Shown here piece by piece: positions 19,184 to 27,691 of a stretch of DNA of 42,102 nt; the stretch's first letter is position 1, and each line of letters opens with the position of its first letter. This DNA comes from Pseudolabrys sp. (GTDB lineage Bacteria > Pseudomonadota > Alphaproteobacteria > Rhizobiales > Xanthobacteraceae). Below the pieces are notes generated by a model, which was not told the origin of the DNA, did not search any database, and worked only from the letters and a program-made list of their open reading frames with translations. The position numbers and the translations under genes were made by a program. The stretch covers positions 1 to 42,102 of the forward strand of contig JAICMO010000007.1 of the NCBI GenBank assembly GCA_025929185.1, read 5' to 3'.

Positions 19184-20755
19184 ATGATCTCCGGCCTTTC
19201 CCACCTCGCGCGTCTCGCCCGCGCCGGTTTTGTGTTTGCGCGCGAAGGCGTGTTCGCGCTGGTCGACACGCGGATGCTGCCGTTGCCCGCGAAGGCAGCC
19301 ATCGCTTTCGCGCGCCTGTTCGAGCGGCCGAGCGCGCGCTCCGGTCATGGCAGGCTTTCCGCCGCGCTCACCCGCCTCGGGCCGACCTACGTCAAGCTCG
19401 GGCAATTTCTGGCGACGCGCGCCGACGTTGTCGGCCCGGTGATCGCGCGCGATCTGGAAAGCTTGCAAGACAAGATGGCGCCGTTCCCGCAGGCCGACGC
19501 GGAAGCCGCTATCATGGCCGCATTCGATAAGCCGCTCTCAAGCGTGTACCTGACGTTCGGCCCGGCGGTCGCCGCCGCCTCCATCGCGCAAGTGCACCGC
19601 GCCGAAGTCGAAGAGAACGGCGAGCGCAAAACCGTGGCCGTAAAAGTGCTGCGCCCCGGCATCGAGCGGCGCTTCAAATCCGAGCTCGCCAGCTTCTTCT
19701 TTATCGCGCGGCTTGCCGAGAATTGGTCGGCGGAAGCGCGCCGGCTGCGGCTGATCGAAGTCGTCGCCACGCTCGCCCGCTCGGTCGCCATCGAAATGGA
19801 TTTCCGTCTGGAAGCAGCGGCGCTCTCCGAAATGGAGGAGAACACGCGCGAAGATCCCGACTTCCGCGTCCCCGCGGTCGACTGGAATCGCACCGCGCGC
19901 GAAGTGCTGACGCTCGAATGGATCGAGGCAACGCCGCTCAACGATCATGCGACGCTCGCAGTCAAAGGCCACGATCTGCCGACGCTCGGCCGCAAGGTGA
20001 TCCAGAGCTTCCTCCGCCACGCGCTGCGCGACGGCTTTTTCCATGCCGACATGCATCCGGGCAATCTGTTTGTCGACGATGCCGGCAATCTCGTCGCCGT
20101 CGACTTCGGCATCATGGGGCGGCTCGGGCCGAAGGAGCGCCGTTTCCTCGCGGAGATCCTGTTCGGCTTCATCACCCGCGACTATCAGCGCGTCGCCGAA
20201 GTGCACTTCGACGCCGGCTACGTGCCGCGCACTCACTCGGTGGAGAATTTCGCGCAAGCGATCCGCGCCATCGGCGAGCCGATCCATAACCGCACGGCGG
20301 AAGAAATCTCGATGGCGAAGTTGCTGATGCTGCTGTTCGAGGTGACGGGTCTGTTCGACATGCGCACGCGACCCGAGTTGCTGCTGCTGCAAAAGACGAT
20401 GGTCGTGGTCGAGGGCGTCGCCCGCGCGCTCGATCCGAAGCTCGACATGTGGAAGACCGCCGACCCGGTCGTGCGCGAATGGATCGGCCGCAAGCTTGGG
20501 CCGGTCGGCAAGGTCGAGGACGCAATCGAAGGCGCGGGCGAGATCGGCCGCTTCCTGGGCGACGTGCCGAGCCTGCTGATGCGCGCCGGCACGCTTACCG
20601 AGCAGATCGATACGGCCACCCGCGACGGCATCGTTTTGGCGCCGGAAACGGTTGTTGCGATCGGCGCAGCCGAGGCCAGGCGGAACCGCTGGCTCACAGC
20701 GGGGGTCTGGATCGGGGTTATCGTGTTGATCTGGATTGCTTTTTCAATGTATTGA
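19184..20755 (+). CDS. ubiB: Ubiquinone biosynthesis atypical kinase/ATPase UbiB
   Basis: Membrane-associated ADCK/ABC1-family protein needed for ubiquinone production. 523 aa. The family KxGQ helix appears as YVKLGQFLATRAD, followed by the Ala-rich loop AAASIAQVHRAEV, which replaces the kinase P-loop, the catalytic-loop equivalent HADMHPGNLFVD and the DFG equivalent VDFGIMGRL. A C-terminal transmembrane segment (WLTAGVWIGVIVLIWIAFSMY) anchors it. The start at 19184 follows AAAAA rather than a good Shine-Dalgarno because a repeat ends just before it. The stop overlaps the first copy of the TGATTGCA repeat. Confidence 0.95.
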   Translation: MISGLSHLARLARAGFVFAREGVFALVDTRMLPLPAKAAIAFARLFERPSARSGHGRLSAALTRLGPTYVKLGQFLATRADVVGPVIARDLESLQDKMAPFPQADAEAAIMAAFDKPLSSVYLTFGPAVAAASIAQVHRAEVEENGERKTVAVKVLRPGIERRFKSELASFFFIARLAENWSAEARRLRLIEVVATLARSVAIEMDFRLEAAALSEMEENTREDPDFRVPAVDWNRTAREVLTLEWIEATPLNDHATLAVKGHDLPTLGRKVIQSFLRHALRDGFFHADMHPGNLFVDDAGNLVAVDFGIMGRLGPKERRFLAEILFGFITRDYQRVAEVHFDAGYVPRTHSVENFAQAIRAIGEPIHNRTAEEISMAKLLMLLFEVTGLFDMRTRPELLLLQKTMVVVEGVARALDPKLDMWKTADPVVREWIGRKLGPVGKVEDAIEGAGEIGRFLGDVPSLLMRAGTLTEQIDTATRDGIVLAPETVVAIGAAEARRNRWLTAGVWIGVIVLIWIAFSMY

Positions 20756-20778
20756 TTGCAATGATTGCAATGCAATCA
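20753..20778. promoter_or_regulatory. TGATTGCA direct/inverted repeat upstream of coaBC (probable RHH operator)
   Basis: TGATTGCAA occurs twice in tandem (20753 and 20762), and the second copy forms a perfect palindrome with TGCAATCA (TGATTGCA-A-TGCAATCA, 20762-20778). The half-site resembles the TGATAGCA half-site I recall for Neisseria FitA. It lies in the 45-nt gap before coaBC, whose first domain is FitA-like, and overlaps a weak promoter-like pair (TTGATC, 18 bp, TATTGA). Binding is inference. Confidence 0.6.
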
Positions 20779-20800
20779 CCGTTGCGGCACACTCTACCGC

Positions 20801-22219
20801 ATGGCCAGCATCACCATCCGCCAGCTCGACGAGGCGCTGAAAAAGAAACTGCGCCTGCGCGCCGCGCGCAACGGTCGCTCGATGGAAGATGAAGTGCGCA
20901 CGCTCTTGCGCGAGGCCGCCGATGAGATCGGCGGCGAAATTCCGCAAAAGGCCGCGCGGCCCGGCAAAGCTGCTTCCGCGCCACGACGCGCACCGATACC
21001 CGCAGCGGAAGGTGACAGGCGCGTGCTGCTCATCGTCGGCGGCGGCATCGCGGCTTACAAATCGCTCGATCTCGTCCGCCGCCTGAAAGAGCGTGACATT
21101 TTCGTGCGCTGCATTCTCACGAAAGCGGCGCAGGAATTCATCACGCCGCTCTCTGCTGGCACGATCACCGGCGAGCGCGTCTTCACCGATCTGTTCGACC
21201 CCGCGCATGAATTCGATGTCGGCCACATCCGGCTCGCGCGCGAATGCGACCTCATTGTTGTCGCACCCGCTACCGCGGACCTGATGGCGAAGCTCGCCGG
21301 CGGACGCGCCGACGATCTCGCGACCGCCGCGCTGCTGGCGACAAGCGCGACGGTGCTGCTCGCGCCGGCGATGAATCCGCACATGTGGAGCAACAAAGCG
21401 ACGCAGCGCAATTTCGCGCAGCTTGCCGCCGACGGATTCGAATTCGTCGGCCCCAACGAAGGCGAGATGGCGGAAGCAAACGAGCGCGGCGTCGGCCGCA
21501 TGGCCGAGCCGCTGGAGATCGCGGCCGTGGCCGAGCGTTTGCTCGCGCCGCAAACACTTGCGCTCGCCGGCAAGCATGTGCTCGTCACGTCGGGACCGAC
21601 GCACGAGCCGATCGATCCCGTGCGTTACATCGCCAACCGCTCGTCGGGCAAGCAGGGAAACGCCATCGCGCTTGCCGCCGCGCAAGCAGGCGCGCATGTC
21701 ACGTTGATATCCGGGCCGGTGAATCTGCTCGATCCCGCAGGCGCGTCCGTCATCAAGGTCGAGACCGCGCGCGAGATGTTGAAAGCGGTCGAGCGCGCGT
21801 TGCCGGCGGACGTCGCGATCTTTGCCGCCGCGGTCGCCGATTGGCGCGTGGCAAACGCCGGCGCGCAAAAAATCAAGAAGAAGGCAGGCCAAGCGACACC
21901 CGAATTGCCGCTCGTCGAAAATCCCGACATTCTTGCGACCATCGCGAAACGCAAATCGCAGCGTCCGAAGCTGGTGATCGGGTTTGCCGCCGAGACGGAA
22001 AATGTCGTCGCCAATGCGAAGGCGAAACTCGCGAGCAAAGGCTGCGACTGGATTCTGGCGAACGATGTTTCGCCCAAAACGGGCATCATGGGCGGCGACC
22101 GCAACACCATCACGCTGGTGACCGCGACAGCATCGGAAAATTGGCCGACGCAATCGAAGGAGGGCGTCGCACGGATGCTGGTGGAGCGGATTGCGAAGGA
22201 GATGGCACGGAATGACTGA
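20801..22219 (+). CDS. coaBC: CoaBC with N-terminal FitA-like ribbon-helix-helix domain
   Basis: Bifunctional coenzyme A enzyme: ligates cysteine to 4'-phosphopantothenate (CoaB) and decarboxylates the product with FMN (CoaC). 472 aa from the ATG at 20801. Residues 1-45 (MASITIRQLDEALKKKLRLR ... GRSMEDEVRTLLREA) are a ribbon-helix-helix domain very like the FitA antitoxin, including Arg7, its DNA-contacting residue. A linker of about 30 residues leads to CoaC (VLLIVGGGIAAYKSLDLVR, APAMNPHMW) and then CoaB (HVLVTSGPTHEPIDPVRYI, NRSSGKQGNAIA). The flap before GRM reads EANERGVGRM, without the cysteine seen in E. coli. No toxin gene is adjacent. The domain probably binds DNA. Confidence 0.93.
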   Translation: MASITIRQLDEALKKKLRLRAARNGRSMEDEVRTLLREAADEIGGEIPQKAARPGKAASAPRRAPIPAAEGDRRVLLIVGGGIAAYKSLDLVRRLKERDIFVRCILTKAAQEFITPLSAGTITGERVFTDLFDPAHEFDVGHIRLARECDLIVVAPATADLMAKLAGGRADDLATAALLATSATVLLAPAMNPHMWSNKATQRNFAQLAADGFEFVGPNEGEMAEANERGVGRMAEPLEIAAVAERLLAPQTLALAGKHVLVTSGPTHEPIDPVRYIANRSSGKQGNAIALAAAQAGAHVTLISGPVNLLDPAGASVIKVETAREMLKAVERALPADVAIFAAAVADWRVANAGAQKIKKKAGQATPELPLVENPDILATIAKRKSQRPKLVIGFAAETENVVANAKAKLASKGCDWILANDVSPKTGIMGGDRNTITLVTATASENWPTQSKEGVARMLVERIAKEMARND

Positions 22220-22231
22220 TCGAGTGTTTAT

Positions 22232-22355
22232 CCGTCATCCTGGGGCGCGGCCCCGGCCTCGAGCCGGGAGAGCCTCGAAGGATGACGGGCGCAGACTCGC
22301 AGGCCGTCGCCCCTCGCGGCTCGGTGCTTCGCACCGAGCACCTCAGGGTCACGGA
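22232..22355. repeat. Family C palindromic repeat between coaBC and dut
   Basis: CCGTCATCCTGGGGCGC pairs with GCCTCGAAGGATGACGGGC, followed by a second half with CTCGGTGCTTCGCACCGAG and CCTCAGGGTCACGG. It lies within a same-strand gene pair. Confidence 0.8.
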
Positions 22356-22363
22356 TCAAACGC

Positions 22364-22819
22364 ATGACCATCGACCTCCGCATCACGCGCCTGTCGCACG
22401 GCACGGGCCTCCCGTTGCCGTCCTATCAAAGCGCGCATGCGGCCGGCCTCGATCTGCTGGCGGCGGTCGCGGCCGACGCGCCGCTCACGATCGCGCCGGG
22501 CGGCCGCGCGCTGGTGCCTACCGGCATCGCCGTCGCCTTGCCGCCGGGCATGGAGGGACAGGTGCGGCCGCGCTCGGGGCTCGCCGCGCGGCATGGCCTG
22601 ACCGTGCTGAACGCGCCGGGCACGATCGATGCTGATTATCGCGGCGAGGTGCAGGTGCTGCTGATCAATCTCGGCGCCGACGCCGTCACCATCACGCGCG
22701 GCACGCGCATCGCGCAACTTGTCATCGCGCAGATCGCCCGCGCAACACTGCGCGAAGTCGTCGCACTCGACGAAACGCCGCGCGGAAGCGGCGGGTTCGG
22801 CTCGACCGGGACTGAATAA
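22364..22819 (+). CDS. dut: Deoxyuridine 5'-triphosphate nucleotidohydrolase
   Basis: Hydrolyses dUTP to dUMP, keeping uracil out of DNA and feeding thymidylate synthesis. 151 aa, the usual trimeric dUTPase length. The five motifs are present: [34 protein letters not shown] (catalytic Asp), RIAQLVI and the C-terminal GSGGFGSTG that closes over the active site. Last gene of the ubiE-ubiB-coaBC-dut run, a pairing of coaBC and dut that is widely conserved. Confidence 0.96.
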   Translation: MTIDLRITRLSHGTGLPLPSYQSAHAAGLDLLAAVAADAPLTIAPGGRALVPTGIAVALPPGMEGQVRPRSGLAARHGLTVLNAPGTIDADYRGEVQVLLINLGADAVTITRGTRIAQLVIAQIARATLREVVALDETPRGSGGFGSTGTE

Positions 22820-22877
22820 CAGACCGGCTTGCGAATATCCGGCTGGACGGCGGGACTCCCGTAGCATATTACCGTTT

Positions 22878-23309
22878 ATGGACGCTACGAGACCCGTTAT
22901 GCCGCTTCTTTCCCGCCGCTGCACGCTCGCCATTGCCGCCGTCATAGACATCGCGATCAACAGCAACGGCCGGCCCGTTTCCGCCAAGACCCTCGCCCGC
23001 CAACACAAGCTGCCGCCGCGCCACCTTGAGCCGGTACTGCAGGCGCTGGTGCACGATGGCATTCTGCGCGGCATCCGCGGGCCGCACGGCGGCTACGAGC
23101 TCGCGCGCCAGGGCAACAGCATCACCGCCGAGGACATCCTGCGCGCCGCCGGCCGCGCGGCCGACGCGGAAGAAGAGCCGATGCCGGCATCCGGCCTGCT
23201 GAGCGGCGTGGTGCGGCCCGCGCTCTCGGAAGCCGAGCAGGTCTTCTCTGCGGCGCTGCGCCAGATCACCGTCGAAGGCATGATGCAGCAGGCGATCAGC
23301 ATGAAATAG
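22878..23309 (+). CDS. Rrf2-family transcriptional regulator without Fe-S cysteines
   Basis: 143 aa from the ATG at 22878 (the ORF-track start lies inside dut). The winged helix-turn-helix of the Rrf2 family is clear: TLAIAAVIDIAINSNGRPVSAKTLARQHKLPPRHLEPVLQALV followed by the wing GIRGPHGGYELAR. IscR, NsrR and RirA carry three cysteines after the wing; here that region reads ADAEEEPMPASG and has none, so it does not look like an iron-sulfur sensor and is closer to CymR-type members. Targets are unknown; it stands directly before divL. Confidence 0.85.
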   Translation: MDATRPVMPLLSRRCTLAIAAVIDIAINSNGRPVSAKTLARQHKLPPRHLEPVLQALVHDGILRGIRGPHGGYELARQGNSITAEDILRAAGRAADAEEEPMPASGLLSGVVRPALSEAEQVFSAALRQITVEGMMQQAISMK

Positions 23310-23402
23310 CCGCGCCTCGCGCAGCTTGCGGCGCCTGTTCACGATCTGGACTCTTTCGGCTCGATTCCCCTTGGAGGTAAAGTCGTTCGATTCGCGGGCA
23401 GC

Positions 23403-25949
23403 GTGGCGGACGTTGCCCGAATCCTGGGGCAATTCCGAATGCCGGAGACGATCCGGACGGCGAACGAGAGGCTGCGTTCTCGTCCGAGGCAAGGTTCAAT
23501 CCTCGCCTCCTGCGTCGTAACCTTCTCCGCGTTGGCAGCGGTTCCGGCGCATGCCGAAAGCGCCATCCCGCTCGCGCGCGCCTATCTCGCCGCGCTTTCC
23601 ACGCTCAATCAGAAAGACACCGCCGGGCTTGCGCTCACGCTCGGCCTGCTTTGCTTCGCAGTGCTCACCGCAATCCTGCTCGTACGCACTCGCGCGGAGG
23701 CCGCGCGCGCCGCCGCCAGCGCGCAAGACGAAGCGCTCGCCGCGAAAGCGGATATCGATCGGCTAAAGGCGCTGCTGATGTCCGAGCCGCAAGTTCTGGT
23801 GTCATGGCCGGCAGCCGCGAGCGAGCCCGACATCGTCGGCGACACCGGCCTGATCGTACCCGGCATGCAGCCACAGCGCGTGCTCGCCTTCGGCACCTGG
23901 CTCAATTCGGCTGCCGCGCGCGACATGGAAACGGCCGTCCATATCTTGCGCAGCCACGGCCGCGGATTTGTCATGACGCTGGTGAGCATCGCCGGCCGGC
24001 CGATCGAGGCGGAAGGTCGCGCCGTCGGCGGCCGCGCAATCCTGCGCCTGCGCGACGTGAGCGGCCTGAAGCGCGAGCACGCCGAGCTTGCCGGCCGCTA
24101 CGCGCGCCTGCGCGAGGACGCTGAAACGCTGCGCGCGCTCATCGATGCACTGCCGGCGCCGGCCTGGGCGCGCGACAATTCAGGCAACCTGACGTTCGTG
24201 AACGCGGCCTATGCGCGCGCGGTCGATGCAATCGATGCAGATGATGCAATCGAACGCGGCGGCGAACTGCTTCCGCGCGCGGTGCGCGACGAGCTGGCGC
24301 AAGCTTTTGTTGCCGGTAAAGTGTTCTCGAGCCGCGTGCATGCGGTCGTCGGCGGCAGGCGGCGGCAGTTCGATGTCGTCGATGCGCCGAGCTCCCACGG
24401 CAGCGCGGGCATTGCGATCGACGTGAGCGAGATCGAAACGCTGCGCGCGCACCTCGCACACATGACCGAAGCGCACCGGCGCGTGCTCGATCAGCTTGCC
24501 ACGGGCGTCGCCGTTTACGCCGCCGACCAGAAGCTTGCGTTTTACAACACAGCTTTTCGCGCCTTGTGGGGCCTCGATGCGAGCTTCCTCGACCGCGCGC
24601 CAGCCGACGGCGCCGTGCTCGACAAATTGCGCACCGAACGCAAGCTGCCGGAAGAGCAGGACTTCCGGCAGTGGAAAGCGCAATTGCACGAAGCCTATCG
24701 CGCAGTGGAGGCGAAGGAGCATCTCTGGCACCTGCCGGACGGCCGCGCGGTGCGCGTGGTCACCACGCCCAATCCGGAAGGCGGCGTGACGTATCTTTTC
24801 GACGAGGTGACGGAACGTCTCGACATGCACCGCCGCTTCGAGGCGCTGATCAAGGTGCAGAGCGAGACGCTCGACCATCTGGCGGAAGCCGTCGCCGTGT
24901 TCGCAAGCGACGGCCGCGTGCGGCTGTTCAATCCGGCGTTCGCGTCGATGTGGAAGCTCACGCCGGAGGCGCTGGAGCAGCGCCCGCATGTCGAGGCGGT
25001 GACCGCCTGGTGTCAGGCGCTGCACGATGACAACGCGATGTGGCGCTCATTGCGCGCAGCCGTGACCGCTATCGACAACCGCCAACCGGTCACAGGACGC
25101 ATCGAACGTCGCGACGGCATCCTGATCGATTACGCCAGCATGCCGTTGCCCGACGGCGCGACGCTTGTGACGTTCCAGGACGTGACCGCCACGGCGAATG
25201 TCGAGCGTGCGCTGCGCGAGCGCAACGAGGCACTTGAAGCCGCCGATCACATCAAGATCGACTTCGTTCATCATGTCTCGTACGAGCTGCGCTCGCCGCT
25301 GACCAACATCATCGGCTTCGCGCATTTGCTGCGCGATCCGGCGTTCGGCGCGCTGACCGTCAAGCAGCGCGAATACGTCGACTACATCACCGTGTCGAGC
25401 AACGCGCTGCTCGCGATCACCAACAATATTCTCGACCTCGCCACCATCGACGCCGGCGCCATGCCGCTCAATCTCGGCGAAGTCGACATCCGCGCCGCCA
25501 TGCAGGCGGCGGCTGAAGGCGTGCAGGACAGGCTGGTGAAGAACAACATCGCGCTCGATATCCGCACCGCGCCCGGCATCGGCAGCTTCACCGCCGACGA
25601 GCGGCGGCTGCGGCAAATCCTGTTCAACTTGCTCGCCAACGCCGTCGGCTTTTCGCCGCCCGGCGAAACCGTCACGCTCGCCGCCGAGCGCAAACCCGAC
25701 GCGATCGTATTTTCGGTCATCGATTATGGACCCGGGATCCCGGCCGACAAGAAGCATCGGGTGTTCGACTGGTTCGAAACCGATTCGCTCGGCTCGCAAC
25801 ATCGCGGCGCCGGTCTCGGGCTGTCGCTGGTACGCTCGTTCGTCCAATTGCACGGCGGCACGGTGATGATCGATTCCGCCGTCGGAGCAGGCACGACGGT
25901 CACGTGCACCTTCCCGGTAGAGCAAGCCGCGAAGCAAACCGCGGCGTGA
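23403..25949 (+). CDS. divL: DivL-type cell-cycle kinase with Tyr in place of the phosphoacceptor His
   Basis: 848 aa. Two hydrophobic N-terminal segments (about 32-51 and 75-95) anchor it in the membrane, followed by a coiled stretch, several PAS-like domains (about 245-345, 355-475, 485-600), the dimerisation helices and an ATPase domain with N box (LFNLLANAVGFS), DYGPGIP and GAGLGLSLV. The H box reads FVHHVSYELRSPLTN: Tyr627 replaces the histidine, as in Caulobacter DivL, which acts through CckA rather than by ordinary His phosphorylation. The gene also lies upstream of tsaE, as I recall for divL in Caulobacter. The start is uncertain: GTG 23403 or ATG 23439, while a strong GGAGGT (23373) has no start codon at the right distance. 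Confidence 0.88.
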   Translation: MADVARILGQFRMPETIRTANERLRSRPRQGSILASCVVTFSALAAVPAHAESAIPLARAYLAALSTLNQKDTAGLALTLGLLCFAVLTAILLVRTRAEAARAAASAQDEALAAKADIDRLKALLMSEPQVLVSWPAAASEPDIVGDTGLIVPGMQPQRVLAFGTWLNSAAARDMETAVHILRSHGRGFVMTLVSIAGRPIEAEGRAVGGRAILRLRDVSGLKREHAELAGRYARLREDAETLRALIDALPAPAWARDNSGNLTFVNAAYARAVDAIDADDAIERGGELLPRAVRDELAQAFVAGKVFSSRVHAVVGGRRRQFDVVDAPSSHGSAGIAIDVSEIETLRAHLAHMTEAHRRVLDQLATGVAVYAADQKLAFYNTAFRALWGLDASFLDRAPADGAVLDKLRTERKLPEEQDFRQWKAQLHEAYRAVEAKEHLWHLPDGRAVRVVTTPNPEGGVTYLFDEVTERLDMHRRFEALIKVQSETLDHLAEAVAVFASDGRVRLFNPAFASMWKLTPEALEQRPHVEAVTAWCQALHDDNAMWRSLRAAVTAIDNRQPVTGRIERRDGILIDYASMPLPDGATLVTFQDVTATANVERALRERNEALEAADHIKIDFVHHVSYELRSPLTNIIGFAHLLRDPAFGALTVKQREYVDYITVSSNALLAITNNILDLATIDAGAMPLNLGEVDIRAAMQAAAEGVQDRLVKNNIALDIRTAPGIGSFTADERRLRQILFNLLANAVGFSPPGETVTLAAERKPDAIVFSVIDYGPGIPADKKHRVFDWFETDSLGSQHRGAGLGLSLVRSFVQLHGGTVMIDSAVGAGTTVTCTFPVEQAAKQTAA

Positions 25950-25987
25950 CGCGCCTCAGGATGACGGATCAGCGGTCGCGCTGCTTC

Positions 25988-26128
25988 CTTATCCCTCCCC
26001 TCTACAAGGGGAGGGCGGCTCCGAGTGAGCGAAGCGAACGAGGAGCCGGGTGGGGCCACGTCTTGTCACCCCCACCCCGGCTCGCTGGCGCTCGCCGACC
26101 CTCCCCCGCAAGCGGGGAGGGATAAGGC
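25988..26128. repeat. Family D palindromic repeat
   Basis: CTTATCCCTCCCC ... GGGGAGGG and CCTCCCCCGCAAGCGGGGAGGGATAAGG bound a 141-bp element with an inner GGCTCCGAGTGAGCGAAGCGAACGAGGAGCC hairpin. It lies between divL and the convergent exported-protein gene; only one copy is in the window. Confidence 0.75.
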
Positions 26129-26132
26129 CAAG

Positions 26133-26163
26133 AAAAAACCTCCGCGGCGGGCCGCGGAGGTTT
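26133..26163 (-). terminator. Rho-independent terminator for the exported-protein gene
   Basis: On the minus strand AACCTCCGCGG-CCCG-CCGCGGAGGTT, an 11-bp perfect stem with a 4-base loop, runs into TTTTTTC. The plus-strand T run is weaker, but the hairpin may also end the divL transcript. Confidence 0.88.
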
Positions 26164-26210
26164 GTTTGCTGGTTCGCAGTTCTTTATTGCGCGTTCGACG
26201 CGCCGGCGGA

Positions 26211-26642
26211 TCACCGATAGTGATGCCGATAGACGCGGCGCGGCGGAGGCGGCGGCGCATAGCCGACGAACTCGCCGTTTACGCACGCTTGCTTGTTCAA
26301 GCCCAGCAGCGCCTGGAAACCGCGGCAAGGCTCGATCGCCGCATCGAGCAGCGCGACAGTGCCGACGCCGGCCACACCGCCAACCGTTGCTGCGCCAGCA
26401 GCCGTCGTCGGGAAGACGGTGCCCGCAACCGTCGGGCCCCACCAGCCTTCGGAAAAGCCAAGGCCGACGACCGTGCCGGTCACCGCACCGGCGCCGACCT
26501 CGACCGGCTGCGCCGCGTAACCGTCGACCGGCTGCGCCGCATAATCATTGTAATAACGAGGGGGTTGTGCGAACGCCGGCGTCGCCACAGCAGCAGCAGC
26601 AGCAGCAGCGCAAACGGCAAGCATCGGAATAATTTTACGCAT
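26211..26642 (-). CDS. Small exported protein, Ala/Pro-rich, unknown function
   Basis: 143 aa from the third of three consecutive ATGs (26642; GGAG lies 8 bases upstream, and the ATGs at 26645 or 26648 are possible). A signal peptide (MRKIIPMLAVCAAAAAAAVATPAFA) is followed by QPPRYYNDYAAQPVDGYAAQPVEV, in which YAAQPV is repeated through a 24-bp tandem repeat at 26500-26547. A glycine-rich middle (GAGAVTGTVVGLGF, GAATVGGVAGVGTVALL) could insert into a membrane. Two cysteines (EPCRGFQ, NKQACVNG) could form a disulfide. The C-terminus is Pro/Arg/His-rich (YAPPPPPRRVYRHHYR). No family recognised. A strong terminator follows, so it is probably a single-gene transcript. Confidence 0.75.
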   Translation of the reverse strand: MRKIIPMLAVCAAAAAAAVATPAFAQPPRYYNDYAAQPVDGYAAQPVEVGAGAVTGTVVGLGFSEGWWGPTVAGTVFPTTAAGAATVGGVAGVGTVALLDAAIEPCRGFQALLGLNKQACVNGEFVGYAPPPPPRRVYRHHYR

Positions 26643-26648
26643 CATCAT

Positions 26649-27072
26649 TGCTCCTTCGGTTCTTTTCCCCGAATCAGCATTGAAAATGCGCGATTTGACC
26701 GACCGTTCCCTCTTGAACCCGGTCAGCAAGCCGCACGCTGCGGAACCGTGGCGATGATGTGATACAATCGCGATTTCGTGCCGCCGAAGCGACGAAACCA
26801 TGGCATGACGACGGCATGGGCCGCTTGCCGAACGCGATTGAGCCAGAGACGACTGTTAATCGAATTTGCGCGTCGGCGCGCCAAGCCTGGCAACGACCCG
26901 CAGTGCAACCGCGCAATCCATGGCTCGGCGGCTGACAGGATATAATGCGTTGGCGATTATGGTTGAGCAGCGCAATTAGAATTCGACGCCCGCTTACCGG
27001 CCGGCAAAGAGTGGACCGAAGCAATTGAAGCGCGGCTAGCTGCCCGCAAATGGAACGAGCGAGGAGATGGCG
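26649..27072. other. 424-bp gap without a recognisable gene
   Basis: The stretch between the exported-protein gene and the DsbA-like gene has lower coding character; the long antisense ORF crossing it does not resemble a protein family. A TATAAT hexamer at 26941 has no good -35 partner. It should hold two divergent promoters, but nothing firm is seen. Confidence 0.4.
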
Positions 27073-27690
27073 ATGGATCGGAGCAACGGCGACACCGAAG
27101 TGAAGATGTATTCGGACTTCAAAAGTCCTTACGCCTATATCGCATTCGATCCCGGCATGGCGCTGCCGAAGCGCTTCAATGTCAATGTGCGCTGGATTCC
27201 GTTTCAACTGCGGCTGAAAGGAAAAGGCGAGCGCAGCATTTATTCGGAATACAAGGTCAAGTATTCCTACATGGATGCGCGGCGGCGCTCCAAAGATCGC
27301 GGCCTTTGGATTCGCGGGCCGCTGAAAATCTACGACACCATGCCGGCGGCAGTCGGCGGACTGTTCGCGCAAAAGCACGGCCGCTTCCTCGATTACGGAC
27401 GTGAAGCGTTCAGAAGATTCTTCCTGCGCGAATTCGAAGCCGATCAGCCGGAAGCGGTGGCGCAGCTTCTGGAGAGCCTCGGCCTTTCCGGAATGGAATA
27501 CGCCGCCTATTTGCAGGGCGAAGGCAAGGACGCCTACGAGCGTTGCCAGCAGGAAGCCGCTGCCGATCACGTCTTCGGCGTGCCGTTCTTCGTTTTTCGC
27601 GGCGAGCCGTTCTGGGGCCACGACCGCATCGAGTTGCTGGAAGAGCGGCTGACGGAAGCAGGCCTTGCCTTGCAAGCGTCGGCCGCGTGA
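27073..27690 (+). CDS. DsbA-family 2-hydroxychromene-2-carboxylate isomerase-like protein
   Basis: 205 aa from the ATG at 27073, six bases after GGAG (the ATG at 27067 abuts it). Thioredoxin-fold kappa-GST/HCCA-isomerase type: the N-terminal active site is SDFKSPYAY with Ser18 where DsbA has a cysteine, followed by a helical insertion and the C-terminal cis-proline region GVPFFVFRGEPFWGHDRIELL. Such enzymes isomerise aromatic ring-cleavage products with glutathione, or have unknown substrates. The stop is separated by one base from the start of the glutathione transferase, so the two are probably co-transcribed. Confidence 0.88.
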   Translation: MDRSNGDTEVKMYSDFKSPYAYIAFDPGMALPKRFNVNVRWIPFQLRLKGKGERSIYSEYKVKYSYMDARRRSKDRGLWIRGPLKIYDTMPAAVGGLFAQKHGRFLDYGREAFRRFFLREFEADQPEAVAQLLESLGLSGMEYAAYLQGEGKDAYERCQQEAAADHVFGVPFFVFRGEPFWGHDRIELLEERLTEAGLALQASAA

Positions 27691-27691
27691 G

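Noticed and set aside
20801-20935. A separate antitoxin gene ahead of coaBC
   Set aside because: No stop codon separates the ribbon-helix-helix part from CoaBC and no PIN-type toxin gene follows, so it is a fusion and not a toxin-antitoxin pair.
20744-22153. 469-aa antisense ORF opposite coaBC
   Set aside because: Arg/His-rich shadow of a high-GC gene; the plus-strand CoaBC motifs are unambiguous.
26941-26946. TATAAT as promoter of the DsbA-like gene
   Set aside because: No -35-like hexamer at 16-18 bp upstream.
26674-27675. 333-aa minus-strand ORF across the 26.7-27.1 kb gap and the DsbA-like gene
   Set aside because: No family resemblance, and most of it is antisense to a clear kappa-GST-like gene.
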